The notes under the pieces were generated by a model. It made no database searches, was not told the origin of the DNA, and was given only the letters and a program-made list of their open reading frames with translations. Below, piece after piece: positions 34,019-47,400 of a DNA stretch of 64,000 nucleotides. Origin of the DNA: Spisula solida (Eukaryota; Mollusca; Bivalvia; Venerida; Mactridae); assembly GCA_947247005.1 (NCBI GenBank), contig OX365956.1, positions 14,404,089 through 14,468,088 on the forward strand, given 5' to 3'. A program made the position numbers and the translations under genes. Positions within the stretch are counted from its first letter, which is position 1, and the number at the start of each line of letters is the position of its first letter.

Positions 34019-35259
34019 AATAATAATAATAAAGACTTTATTTAAAAAGGCAACACAGTTGGGTATGTCCAGTCTTCCCTGTGAGCCTCATATAACATAA
34101 TATATGTACATTTACAAAAGTTACATGAAATACAAAGTAATATAAATATATACAAGTATATATACACAGCCGAAAGAAAGGACAAGTAATTGAGCAGAAG
34201 ATATAACACATTGAATGATGGCATAAATAGCATAAAACATTATTGATTACTGATAATCAATGCATCTCTCCAGTGAGAGAGAAGTGTGATTGACCACCAG
34301 AGAACCACCACTTCAAGTAGTTGCTTTTAAATAAGTTGATATTTGCAGATGTTCTTATATCGTAAGGAAGACAGTTTCATAATATTGCACCAGAGTATGC
34401 CAATGATTTTCTGCAAAATTCTCGCCTGGGTTTTGGAACTGCTAGTAGTTTTTGTTCAAAATGACCTCAATGATTTATTTTCATTATAGGTAAAAAGTTG
34501 CTCCATATAATTTGGGAGAAAGCCGTTTAGAGATTTGTACACTAAAATGGCCTTTTTATAGTTAACTCTGTCTGAAAATTTCATCCAATTTAATTGCATA
34601 AATAATTCCTCGGTGGGTGTGTCAAAATCTTTGTCAAGAATAATTCGAGCAGCACGTTTTTGAAATTTTTACATATCATTGGAAAGCTCAGTGGTGCAGT
34701 TTCCCCAAATAGAACAACAGTAGTCTAAATGAGGAAGGATATATGCATTGAAAAACATTTTTCTAGTATGCAGATTTAAAAATTGTTTAATTCTCATAAG
34801 TAAGTATAATAATGAGTTGCATTTCTTGAGTGTCATTTGTACTTGTGTTTTCCAATTAAGTGTGCGATCAATATGGACTCCCAGAAGTTTTTCTGTTTTT
34901 GAAAATTGAATAGTTTTTCCATTGAATGAAATTCTTGAATCTTTTTCGGAACTGCGAGTTGAGGGAGAAATTAACATAGCTTTTGTTTTTTTGGAATTTG
35001 CAACCGTGGAGTTTCGTTTTAACCAGTTTTGTATAGAATCAAGGTCTGATTGAATGTAAGTACAAACTGAGTCTAAATTACTTCCAAATGATGAAATAGT
35101 GCTATCATCAGCAAACATAGCTGTCACAGAATTGGATAGGTGTAATGGCATATCATTTATATTAATAATGAATAGGAGAGGTCCCAGCACAGAGCCTTGT
35201 GGCACACCAGCTGGTATGTGTTTAATACTTGAAGTTTTTCCGGAAACACACACCTGCTG
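34019..35259 (-). mobile_element. 5'-truncated LINE insertion with intact 3' end
   Basis: A 1,241-bp insert in U3, flanked by TGAT on both sides (34,015-34,018; 35,260-35,263). The empty site is visible in U2 at about 12,732. On the minus strand it begins within the RT domain and ends in AAATAAAG followed by a (TTA)n run (34,019-34,045 on the plus strand). Truncated 5' end, simple-repeat 3' tail and short target duplication are the signature of target-primed reverse transcription. Confidence 0.9.
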
Positions 35260-35262
35260 TGA
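34257..35262 (-). pseudogene. LINE reverse transcriptase C-terminal half, decayed
   Basis: Coding part of the truncated LINE. It starts at SQQVCVSGK, then motif [23 protein letters not shown] region (about 35,180-35,225) and the catalytic FADDS (about 35,105). These are followed by the thumb (EKLLGVHIDRTLNW) and ILPHLDYCCSIWG. A TAA at 34,669-34,671 interrupts the frame, which then continues with KRAARIILDKDFDTPTEELF and YKKAILVYKSLNGFLP. After a TGA at 34,456 and a frameshift, the C-terminal GAILWNCLPYDIRTSANIN is read to a stop at 34,257. An apparent 252-codon ORF (34,669-35,427) is a chimera: its first 55 codons are segment A sequence fused by chance to the LINE frame. CR1/L2-like Jockey superfamily. 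Confidence 0.88.
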
Positions 35263-35263
35263 T

Positions 35264-37080
35264 CGTGGACAGCTTCGTGTGGCATTTTTGTACGATAAAT
35301 TGTACCATTTGGTTCTAATGAAATATACATAGCTTCCAGAAAATGACACTTTATATGGAAACAGCTGCCATTTGTAGAATTTGTTTACACACCAACACAC
35401 ACAAGCACTTGGTCTGCTGCAATACAATAATTTACTTTATCCATTCCTATCACAAGATGTAGAAATGTGAAAAATGCCCACTATTGAATTTAAAAAATGC
35501 CTTTATACGAATGACTTTGGTTGTCTGCATTATTTAACCTATTTGGTTTCTGTCTTTCTTCTTTAATACATTGGGTGTCCAACGTTTGTGGGACTTATTT
35601 GTACTTCCTGGCTGATTGATATGCACTTAAAGATGCGACGTCTATTGGAACATATTTTGTTTAGATCAAGTTAACCTCTATTGTGTCTTCGAACGAACGT
35701 TGTGTAAGCTAATATGCAATATTTGCTGTCGCACAGATCGTACATGTATGCAAGGAAATGTCTTTCTCAAAAGCCAGTTCTACCTGCAATACTACGATAC
35801 CGTTATAAATCATACACGGCTTAATTAAATCGCATTTACACACGCTTCTCATATTTGTGAAGATTCGAAAACCCTACGGAGCCTGAAAACCGCACACGTT
35901 AATTCATTACAAAAGTATATCATTAGGTTTTATTCGACGATTTAAGAGCTAGATAATCTCGTACGTAATCGCTAGTTTTGCTTATCTCGAAATTGCCAGC
36001 ATAAAGTAGACAGTAACTAATCCATATGATTAAGAAGACATTAATCAGCGATACTGATCATAAGCATTCATGTCTTTTCCGAAAAACCGTCGGCTATCGA
36101 CACAAAACTACTGTAATCCTCATAGAAGTGACATGTCATTATTTTGTTATTATTCCCTGATACAATAATATTATTGCGATTAAGATAAAATGCTACAGAT
36201 ATTAAATAGCATAAGGATAACAAGTACTTGGTAATTGTTTTTGCAAGATCCGTATCGTGCGAATGCGCCGTTCATAAACGATAAAATCGCGGTATATTTT
36301 ACAGTACATCCGGCACTCTATCGAAGTTACGAATCGATTCTGATACAATTGTAAACAATGTCGTTTGTGGTAAAACAAATCGTATAAAAGATTTCTCAGT
36401 ATCTAGTGAACTCATTGGAATACAATTTTGCACGAGTAAATGGATTTCATCTTCCTAATCTACTTACAAATCTCAGCAGAATATATGATTTTAATAAAAA
36501 AATACTTATAATGTCTATAGAAGATATTTACATTTTACAGTCGAAATCAATTCAGAACCCCAATGCGTGCAATGGCCTATTTTACGGTCATATAAAAACT
36601 ATAACGGTTTGTTTGTCAGTATCTTCATAGCCCGTTCCTGTGTTCAATGTATTTACATTAGTAATGCAACCTATTAATATCATCCCCACATATTAAAATT
36701 CATACATTTACAAACGCTTTATGAAGGTGTACGGGCCGTAGGTTGTTGATCGTACGGATGAAAGCATGAAAAATCTATGCGGCAGATATTATAACGATCA
36801 ATAAATGATAGTTTATTATCAACGGAATGCTTTATTGGGTCCTGTGTTGAGAGGTCTAAAATCATGTAATTTCAATATACAATGAAAACAACTTTCCTAA
36901 TAATTTATGAAAACGAAAAACAGGCAGTAGACGTGGTGTAATCATTGTGCGTTGCAAAGTTTGACCGAACTCTGATGCTTAGATTTTAAGTTATTTAAAA
37001 ACAATTACGATTTGTTATCTCGCATTTTGAAAATGATTCACAAATGATGTCTATCAAGAATCGTCTTTCAATACATTCCT
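35264..37080 (-). repeat. U3 segment A and its outer flank
   Basis: Reverse-complement match to 1-1,321 (U1) and 11,290-12,730 (U2). The outer part (36,890-37,080) leads to the satellite and matches 61,380-61,560. A small foldback tgatttaa...ttaaatca lies at about 37,128-37,152. Degenerate 37-bp-TIR-like sequences at 36,364-36,393 and about 37,010-37,035 bracket the part shared with the element at 22,891-24,641. Confidence 0.75.
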
Positions 37081-37177
37081 TCGTTCCTATATACATGTTG
37101 CCGGAATATATTCTAGTGTAGTAGGACTGATTTAAACCATGATGTTAAATCAGTGTTAAACGTTTGTAATTTGTATA

Positions 37178-38905
37178 CTGTACATCATCAGATATAAATA
37201 GACACATTACTGAAGCATATCTATTCACTGCACATCACCAGATATAAATAGACACATCACTGAAGCATATCTATTCACTGTACATCACCAGATATAAATA
37301 GACTCATCACTGAAGCATATATATTCACTGTACATCACCAGATATAAATAGACACATTACTGAAGCATTTCTTATCATTGTACATCACCAGATATAAATA
37401 GACACATCACTGAAGCATTTCTTATCATTGTACATCACCAGCTATAGGTAGACACATCACTGAAGCATTTCTTATCACTGTACATCACCAGATATAAATA
37501 GACACATCACTGAAGCATTTCTTATCACTGTACATCACCAGATATAAATAGACACATCACTGAAGCATTTCTTATTACTATACATCACCAGATATAAATA
37601 GACACATCTCGGAAGCATTTCTTATCATTGTACATCACCAGGTATAGGTAGACACATCACTGAAGCATTTCTTATCATTGTACATCACCAGGTATAGGTA
37701 GACACATCACTGAAGTATTTCTTATCACTGTACATCACAAGGTATAGGTAGACAAATCACTGAAGCATTTCTTATCATTGTACATCACCAGGTATAGGTA
37801 GACAAATCACTGAAGAATTTCTTATCATTGTACATCACCAGGTATAGGTAGACACATCACTGAAGTATTTCTTATCACTGTACATCACCAGGTATAGGTA
37901 GACACATCACTGAAGTATTTCTTATCACTGTACATCACCAGGTATAGGTACACATCACTGAAGTATTTCTTATCACTGTACATCACCAGGTATAGGTAGA
38001 CACATCACTGAAGCATTTCTTATCACTGTATATCACCAGGTATAGGTAGACACATCACTGAAGTATTTCTTATCACTGTACATCACCAGGTATAGATAGA
38101 CACATCACTGAAGCATTTCTTATCACTGTACATCACCAGGTATAGGTACACATCACTGAAGTATTTCTTATCACTGTACATCACCAGGTATAGGTAGACA
38201 CATCACTGAAGCATTTCTTATCAATGTACATCACCAGGTATAGGTAAACATCACTGAAGTATTACTAATCACTGTACATCACCAGCTATAAATAGACACA
38301 TCACTGAAGCATTTCCTATCACTGTACATCACCAGGTATAGATAGACACATCACTGAAGCATTTCTTATCACTGTAGATCACCAGATATGAATAGACACA
38401 TCACTGAAGCATTTCTTATCACTGTACATCACCAGATATAAATAGACACATCACTGAAGCATTTCTTATTACTATACATCACCAGATATAAATAGACACA
38501 TCTCTGAAGCATTTCTTATCATTGTACATCACCAGGTATAGGTAGACACATCACTGAAGTATTTCTTATCACTGTACATCACAAGGTATAGGTAGACAAA
38601 TCACTGAAGCATTTCTTATCATTGTACATCACCAGGTATAGGTAGACAAATCACTGAAGAATTTCTTATCATTGTACATCACCAGGTATAGGTAGACACA
38701 TCACTGAAGTATTTCTTATCACTGTACATCACCAGGTATAGGTAGACACATCACTGAAGCATTTCTTATCACTGTACATCACCAGGTATAGGTACACATC
38801 ACTGAAGCATTTCTTATCACTGTACATCACCAGATATAAATAGACACATCACTGAAGCATTTCTTATCACTGTACATGACCAGATATAAATAGACACATC
38901 ACTGA
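37178..38905 (+). repeat. 50-bp satellite array, about 34 copies
   Basis: The period is 50 bp (for example identical phase at 37,501 and 37,551), built of acatcactgaagcatttct, tatcactgtacatcacca and a variable gatataaatag or ggtataggtag part. Some monomers lack 'gaca' and are 46 bp. A larger block is duplicated: the run with rare variants (ttactatacatc, catctcggaag/catctctgaag, cacaaggtatagg, gaagaatttc) at 37,571-37,850 recurs at 38,466-38,700. There are no spacers, so it is not a CRISPR array. It sits between U4 segment J and U3 segment A. Confidence 0.95.
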
Positions 38906-41900
38906 CAATACAAGATCACCTGGTCACCATGGTCACTCTAAAATATAGCATAGTTTTTATATTCACAAGAGAGTGTCGGGACCTGACGCAATTGATTTCG
39001 CCTTCAAAACAGACATAATCCTTACAATGACATGTGTCATTGTGTTTGGATTACATCGTGTGGCAGAGGAAAGTGGGGTTTTGTATCTGTTCAGTTATAT
39101 TTCTTGGACTTGTAATATGTAATTTTTGTGCCTTACGCCTTCGATCGTCTCTGCTGAGTAATGCCTTAACTGACCGAAATTTCATTAACTTGTTGAATCA
39201 CACTTGTAGTTTTTCTTCGTCACTTTTCGATGGCCTCTCCGTGTATGAATAGTTAAATAAGAGAAGGCCTACTAAAGTTCTCGTTTTACTTTATTTCCAA
39301 GAACGAAATCCTTACTAGCGAAACATTGATAACCGTTACGTTGCTTTTTGTCATAGCCCATAGCTCTTTGTATTATTCTTTTTACTCTGGCTTCAATATC
39401 TAAATTCAATTGTACTGTGAAATAAAAGCAAAATCAGTTAAAACCGCAGTCACTTACGTCGGGTCTGCTTGTCGCTTGTTTTATCGTTTTTGTCGAGCCC
39501 GCTTGTGATGAGCAAGACACATTTGCCGTGTTTGGTGTGTGCGTGCGCCCACTTTTGTCCGGACCATATATCCAATCTTGCTTGTATTTGGCATGAATGT
39601 TAACCTGCATAAGAAGGAGTGTCATGTACAAACCCTGGGTTCCTACATGTAGCTCACTATCTTGTGCATGCATTGGTCAACCGTGCTTATATTTCGCATG
39701 CAATTTAATCGTTATGTGAAGTATTTCGCAAACTTAAAGGTCAATGTCACATTTAGAGGTTGTAGAACAAACCGAGATTGTCCGGACAATAAATTGCCAT
39801 ACGACAGTGCTCATATTCGGCGTGAACGCCAACCTCCAAAAAATAGATTTTTTCATACTTTAATTATTAAATGCTTGTATTATTTCAAGCTTTGCAATAA
39901 AGTGATGTTACCATGCTTACAACAAGGTCTTCACCAAACAATTAAATATGCATTTTCAACACTGTCATCCTCAAACCAACCAATTCTGTAACAATTACAT
40001 CTTAATTTGCTCTTCATTATCTCCAATGTACTCATTTACGAGGGTGATCCAGAAATAATAGTACTTTCCTCATGACTCTTTTGTCAGCACTTACACATTA
40101 ATGATTAATAAATTTATCTCATATGCGTGGCATTGTATGCTTTATATACTGTCATCTACATATTTTCGCTGTGTTAGTGAAACTCATACCAAGTGTTGTC
40201 ATAGACACCATGTAACGCCAAGGCAGGTTACACTGCTATTTTACACGATGTCAACGCAAAAAACTAGAAACCGCGTGAGTGTTAATTAATGTTATATATT
40301 GAGGAAACCAACGATGCAAACCATTGAAATGATTAAATAAACAGACTATAGTGGCATGCAACAGCCATTCGTGCTACATGTATGTTGACACAAATTGTTT
40401 ACATATGGCGGAGGTGCGAACTAACAAGTGAACACATGTCAGGTGACTAGAAAAGTAGTTTGATGTTGATATACGTAGTTCGTATCCTGAAAGACGCTTC
40501 ATGATTAGAGCCATTTCTAACATCACTGTAACCCATTGTTGTTAACAGTGGTACAGAGTTACATTTAAACAATGGGAACAATGACATCAGAGTTGTTTTG
40601 AATGTCAGGGTGACTATATCTAAAAACTGTTACGTGTGTCTTTCTGTTAATATTCTGTGTTTGAAAGGCGCCTCCGTGGTACATAGTGTATTTAATGTTT
40701 ATTGTATTTTATTTATCAACCGATTGCTTTGATAATTCCCATATTTCTCGGTGATAGATGTTAACTTATTTATAACTCATTAATGTTCAAACTTTCGGAT
40801 TTTACTCGACGCTTTGTAAAAAGTCCTATTATTTATGGAACACCCTACGTATGCATGCGTTGGAACTCTTAGGTTCTACTTTTAACATCAATATGTACTG
40901 TACTACGAGTTCTCAAAGTTCAACTGTCATAATAGATAATAATACCCTAACATAGTTCATATACCGAGGGTAGAAGCAGGACCTCAAATTTCACTGTCGT
41001 AATACATTGTGTACAATAGCATACATGTAGTTACATAATTATAAGAGACAGGCTAACAATGTTAATCAAATCAATGACAGTTATACAAATGTATCATTAA
41101 AGACCAACCGATGAAACTTTAAAAAAAGTTATCTGAGTGTTAAATGTTAGCTACCTTTTTTGTCTCCTGTGCCAATTGAAGTGCATTTCGAGATTACATC
41201 GAAGAATATTATAGAGTATCCTTTTCCCATTTTGAATGATTTGTTCAATGTAGGAGACACTTAAATAACATTTAAAAAATGCATTTGCTCTCGTTTTGAG
41301 ATATTAACAAATTTATTATTTTTATTTGAATTAAAGACGGATTTAGCTATGCCATCTATAAGGATTATAATATTATGTGCTGTTTTAGGCCAAATATATA
41401 ATTTTAATATTACCTGAATTAACAGAATAGGATTATGAATTTGTCTACAAAATCAAATTTCACAGTAATCCGAAACTGGACTTGACACCATACTTGGTAT
41501 TATTGAAAACATTGGCAATTGTATGAGAATAATATTATACTTAAGTATATAGTAATGCATGGTTTGTCACGAATCTTATATGCGAATGAGATTCAACATT
41601 CCTGATTCGGTCATAGTCTCAACCACTTTTCACAATGCCCAGAGTGAACCCTGTAAATAAATGAAGCAGAAATTAAGATTTGAACATAGTTGTTAAAACT
41701 GTCAGCAATGTATGTAAATAGATCTAATACGTAATATACGCCACGCTTGTTTACTCTATAAAACAGCTTGACAATGCAAGTATCCCTATACAACGTGAAA
41801 TTTCGAATTGTGTAAAATGAAACAAATCAAGCGTCCCACTTAGAAACCATATCCCTCCAGTATCCAATAATTTTTCTGCCCATTATTTACTTTGACAGAC

Positions 41901-43094
41901 TTCCAATTTAATACACCAGTTAACCGAATCCGCTTCGATATCCTATTGATATAGTGTCCTTGAGTGAATGGCCTTGAGTTTGATCTGAATCATGCTGGTT
42001 TGTTTCATACTGGAAATGAAGGATGAATCAATTGCTATTACATGACATAATCTATTGTTATCCAAATGTAACCACATGCAGACATGTTTGTTTCATCACT
42101 TTGTCTCTAAAATGACAGACCTCAAAAAATTGTAATTAACAAGCGCCAACGCCTGTGGGCGATTATAACAGATCTTAGATGTCGGAATTCTCGTGACCGT
42201 ATTATCTTTGAACATTTTAACATCAGACAAAGGTGACGTTTTTCTGACAATAAATTATTCATATGTTTAGCATGATCGTGCTCTTTCATCGACACAACAA
42301 GGTTATTTGCTTGAATAATTTACATCTACATCTGTATCAAATATTTTATTGGACTAAATAACGATAATGCGTATGTGTAATTGCAATTTACTAAGACATC
42401 TATTACATCTGCACTTGTTTTAGTTTGCTATAACCAGTCAATGATTTCAAACGTTTCAGACAGAAAATGCCTAGACACCCTACAGTTTAATACTCCTTAA
42501 AGAATACAAAGTTTTTAGTAGAAATGACAAAGCAATATCTATCGATGTAATTATTAGCATGCTCAGCGTACATATGGTACGTGATATATATCATAAAAAT
42601 ATTGTATAATGGATAAAATGACAGGTTGACGTCAAAGTATATACAGTGTCTGTTGAACATTGATTGCAAATTATTTTCTGCAATACGCATAAGTAACACA
42701 GGAAACACCAGCCATTAGACAGTACCACTGGCGTCTAGATGATAGTGTCCATTGGCTATAAATATCATAGCAATAAATGCATACACAAGACGGAATTGTC
42801 TATGCAATATCATATTTTCTAATATTTATATCACAACGAAGCCTCTCGACATCCGATTCCGACTGTTTTTATTCACCACGCCTTTGTTGGAGATACGACG
42901 CAGTATAACAGACCAAACACAGAAAATGTATGAATGCATATTATAGAAAGAACATATTAAACAAACGTCGTTGCGCTTAAGTACAATAGTATCATATAAT
43001 ATTTGTGGTTATTGTAATATCGTTGTATTATGATCAGCAGCTTTAAAACTCCAATTGCAAATTCACAAGTTCTGAATTATGAGAGTGTATACAC
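38906..43094 (-). repeat. U4 segments J, I, H, G and F
   Basis: Read on the minus strand from 43,094 this is F, G (42,720-41,870), H (41,870-41,150), I and J (about 41,040-38,906), matching U1 6,560-10,776. U1 and U4 differ by about 5-6 percent in a 90-bp stretch of segment I compared by eye (9,541-9,630). The empty site for the hAT MITE is at 41,139-41,146. No gene. Confidence 0.75.
40031..40336 (+). pseudogene. mariner 5' fragment in segment J
   Basis: Begins with 'acgagggtgatccagaaa' (40,037), a mariner-like terminus, and reaches an ATG at 40,251 followed by STQKTRNRVSVN, a TAA, then CYILRK and TIEMIK. This resembles a mariner transposase N-terminus (V-K-F-C-x-x-L-G-K-T ... E-M-x-K pattern). 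It then returns to unit sequence. The same block, more decayed, is in U1 (9,831-10,140). It is a relic of one old insertion shared by both copies. Confidence 0.45.
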
Positions 43095-43098
43095 TTAA

Positions 43099-44463
43099 GG
43101 ACGTTTGATACAGTTGTTTGTGCGCATCATTTCTGCGCATATACTTTACACGGGAATAGACACCGCGTTTGGCACTGGATCGTCATGAAAATTGGGCAAA
43201 ATGTTTGTAGTGATACCATCTAGGGTTAGTTTAAATAAGGATATTTTGGGGTAAAAAATATTTCACTGAGCAAATAATATGAACACACTCTGCGTGAAAT
43301 AGCGGTTTCATTTTCATTAATTTTTTTTGTGAAATTAGAAATTATTACTTGGGTTACCTGTACCAATTTGTAATGAGTGATTGTATTGCCTGGGACTACA
43401 TAGATCCCCTTTTACTGATATATAGGGAATGAATTAATGATATCTTGACTAAAATTGTGAAGATTATTCAAGTGAGCGATTTAGGGACCATCTGTGCTCC
43501 CTTGCTATATGAAATGCGACGTCACAGACAAATTGGGAAAAAGGGGAGATAATTCAGTCATAATAGCCCGAAGTGTAGCGTGAAAACCTATGTTTTATTT
43601 TAATTTTTAGATAAAGTACACTTTGATCAGCATCCTTAGCCAAGAATAAGTTATGATAAGACTAGAAATTATGAGAAAAACATATATGCAAAATGTATCT
43701 AATTGGCCTTTTTGGCGCCATTTTACCGCCATTTTACCGCAATTTTTAATAGCAAAGAGACACAATTACGACGTAACTGCAGCTAAAATAATTCTTGTTA
43801 CACGCCAATTTCTTCTAAGTTTATATTTACTATACTTTCATGTACATAATATGCAAATGTGAGTACTCTTTTGGTATTAGATTATTTTTTACGCGCAGAT
43901 ATTACGTCGTTTCTACTCAATTTCACTTAGGTTTTTATGATATAGGGGGACAATAATGACGTCATAGGGCAAAAAGTAGTCCCGTGACCTATCTTTTTTT
44001 TAATATTTGGATTGAGTACACTTTTATCAACAAAATTAGCAATAAAAAATATATTGGTCATCGAGGTCGTTTTTGAGCTACGGCCGATTTTGTGTATTTT
44101 CTTTCTTTTTTAGCAGTCATTTTTCGGATATTTTGACAATTCTTTTTTGTGAAAAATTTGTGAATTTTCTTATCAATATCAAAAGTGTATAGGAATTTTT
44201 AAATAATATGTGTTTGTTCATACGAACCCATGGAAATAATTCTAACAGGGAAAAATATCGATTTTAATGCAAAAATGAATACATTGCGAAATATCAGAAA
44301 TTTGGTCATTTTCTTGAAAAGTGATGTTGAAAAAGGGCCAATGACCCCTTAAATAGTACCGCGACATACCTTTTTTATTTCACATATTGCTTCAGTATAT
44401 ATTAAACTATAATTGTGCCTATTTTATTGGTATCATTTAAAAAAAACACCCTATCAAACGTCC
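43099..44463. mobile_element. 1,365-bp TTAA-flanked non-autonomous transposon
   Basis: The ends ggacgtttgata and tatcaaacgtcc form a perfect 12-bp terminal inverted repeat (with weaker continuation). TTAA lies on both sides (43,095-43,098; 44,464-44,467). The uninterrupted site with a single TTAA is in U1 at 6,537-6,540. TTAA duplication is known for piggyBac and Kolobok superfamilies; the GG start is unlike the usual piggyBac CCY start, so Kolobok-like is my preference. No transposase recognised; ORFs inside are 70 codons or less. Confidence 0.88.
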
Positions 44464-44467
44464 TTAA

Positions 44468-47400
44468 CCGATTAAAAAACGCAACGGTTGGATTTTGATA
44501 CATTTTAGCCAGTTGATGTGCTTCAATTTTATTGAAATTTTGCACGTGTTTGAATCAATACATGAAGTCAACTATGTGCAAACTTCATTGTAATCAGCCA
44601 CGAATAGTATTGATCGACAATTTCAAATTCGCAAAATTAATAATGTATTTATAAGCTGAAACCTGCTATGCAAATGTGGCGTCTGTGCCTCATTAGTGGA
44701 AAAATATGGGGTCGTAGAATATTGTTCTACACATCTACATTTGTATAAGGAAACACGTAACAATCCTAACCGCTCTGAAATTTCTATTTTGTGATGCACT
44801 TCTTGGCGGTCATCTGTGTCTGTCTTCAAATTCAGCTTCACGAGAAAAATATTCTTAGGTGCTTCTTGAAAATGCTATACAAGTCTAAATACCATCGCCA
44901 GACGACAGTTAAACTACTTTGCCATGACTAAGCGTCAAATATATGTCTAAAGCATGTCAATAGCGCCAGGATGTTCTGTATTATAAAAACGTGCCACCGT
45001 ATACAACGCAAACGTATAAACTTAATTGATGCTTTTTGGTTTGGGTATCGTTGTCCTACAATTTGACGGCCAAATCGTCACGCCGACTGGTTTTGGTCTG
45101 GCGGCATTTGTTAATCATAAAAATGACACCAATATGTCGTAATGGGTTAAATTGAAAATATTCTATCAAACCAAATCAAACCAGGCATACGACTCTCGGC
45201 CCACTTATTGATTTAAACTCAAACAAACTTCAAATCATAATTTTTACAAAAAAGCAAGCCCCAACAGTGTTGCATTTCTAAATGGGTTAAGTGTACTGAC
45301 TATGAAATTAGGACTGTAGATAGTAATTCACTGCTTTTCCATCACATTTGCAGCATTTCCCCCCAGGGTTCGATAAACAAGGAATACATATTTGTTAAGA
45401 TGATAAATGCTCATCTACTACAGATTGTATAACGAGAAATTAGATCACGTCATAATGGACTTCTCGATTGTATTTGGCATCACATGGTTAAGACATTCTT
45501 TACAAATGGTCACATTACAGACTTTCATTCTTACGAATGTTCGAGAAACCGACATTAAATATACTCTGAAGAAGAAAACCTAGATACCTGATGGTTATTT
45601 CTATAAAATAATTCACGATAATATTATTTTAGAGGAACAACGGGAAGCCATTGTCTCGCGAAATAATGAATATTTCAAATGTAAAATAGATATTTGAGCG
45701 AGGTTGATCATAAGAATTGCAAGAAGATTTGAGATTAAATACGTTCTTCTGAAGTCGTTGAATTCTGTAAAAGTATCAAAGGATGTTGATGTATACACAT
45801 TTAACATGCAACACTTTATTTTCTCTTTGTCGGTGTATGATAAAAATAAAATTATTGCAGTGAGGTTGATCTGTTTGGGCATATTGGTTGAGTGTGTTTA
45901 CATGTACCATAAGACGTGTAGGCAAAATAAGGCGATTTAACTGATAATTCATACATGTATGATTCAATTCTTAAATAAATACAGAATTTCACTGTAACAA
46001 CAGACTAGTAAAATAATGGCGGCATAGGCAATGTCAGTGCGTTAGATCCATGTAACACTTTACGAATAACTGTAATGGGCCCCACAATCTTATTTGTCAC
46101 GTTTTTATTTTGTTATGTACACTATGTTCATGGTAAATCGTAAGATATAATATCGCCTCATTATAAGATGGAATCACTGTATTAGCTACCAGATTCATTC
46201 AACGGCAGTACTTTCCATTTGTCCCCGTGTCTGTTTTAAACAGTTATATGTAAAAATTGGACACGGAAGGCAGCACTCAACTGAAACAGCCGATCACAGA
46301 AATGATACAGGCCACGTGACAATCACCCCCTGCAGCAGCACAAATGATAGATGACGGTAGCCAACAAAACAAAATTAAGTAAACGAATAGGGAATGAAAG
46401 GGCGCAAGAAAAATAAATGTGTGCATCCACTTGCCAATTGACCACGTCAAGGGTAATAACTCTAAATTTATATCCTAATATTCCTACAAAACTTGCCTAT
46501 TTACAGAAGTAACATTTCATCATTTCAAGTTCAGGTCAGATCCGAATTAAAACATTTACGTGGGCAACTACACAATGTCATACTGAAAAATATTCCTGTA
46601 TAATTTGGAGACTGTAGCTCAAATACGAATACGGTTATGAGAGATACAAGGAAAATATCACCAAATTTTATCATTTCAAGGGTCATAACTATGCTTATAC
46701 TGATCGGATCCGAAAAAGGGACACAAAAGGGTAAATCTATATCCCCATACTATTTGCTGGAAGAAAGTAGAAATGTTTGCAGAACCTGAGTTTTATATAA
46801 GGAAATCGGAAACTTAAATTCAATTTTTTTTTAATTTTTAATTCTTTAACTGCAAATTTGGGATATGCATGGTTAGTAGAAGTAGAAGAGAATCAATATT
46901 AGTATTGCAAATGCATTTTGCACACTTCATAGTTATCAATGAATTATAAAATGTTTTTAAGGTGAAGGTAAGTTTAAGATTTCCGTAAGTGCTTTGATAA
47001 AACATTACCCTGTTTCGTATGGAAGCATGGTATAAACATTATCTCGCTTTGTATCGATCATCCCTCGATATTACTTGGTGATGATGGAAGAGTTCATTAA
47101 CACTCCATTTTGGAACTGAGCTGCATATTTGAACCACTACTATGTGTATTTTTCATAAGCTTTTTCTGTCATGAGGGAAATACTAAGTACTTAGTCATGA
47201 ACAAATAGTATTCATAAAATATTTTTTATATTTCTAAGATGGAAACCATATCAATGTGTTTTGTTGATGTATTCTTTATTGCTGACATTTTAACCCCTAT
47301 TATGCGAATCAATTATAAGCTTTTTCTGTCATTAGGAAAATACTAAGTACATGTAATAAGCAAAGAACAATTAGTATTCATAAAACATTTCTGATATTTC

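Noticed and set aside
37178..38905. CRISPR-like regular array
   Set aside because: Monomers are contiguous 50-bp repeats with no unique spacers, in an animal genome: a tandem satellite.
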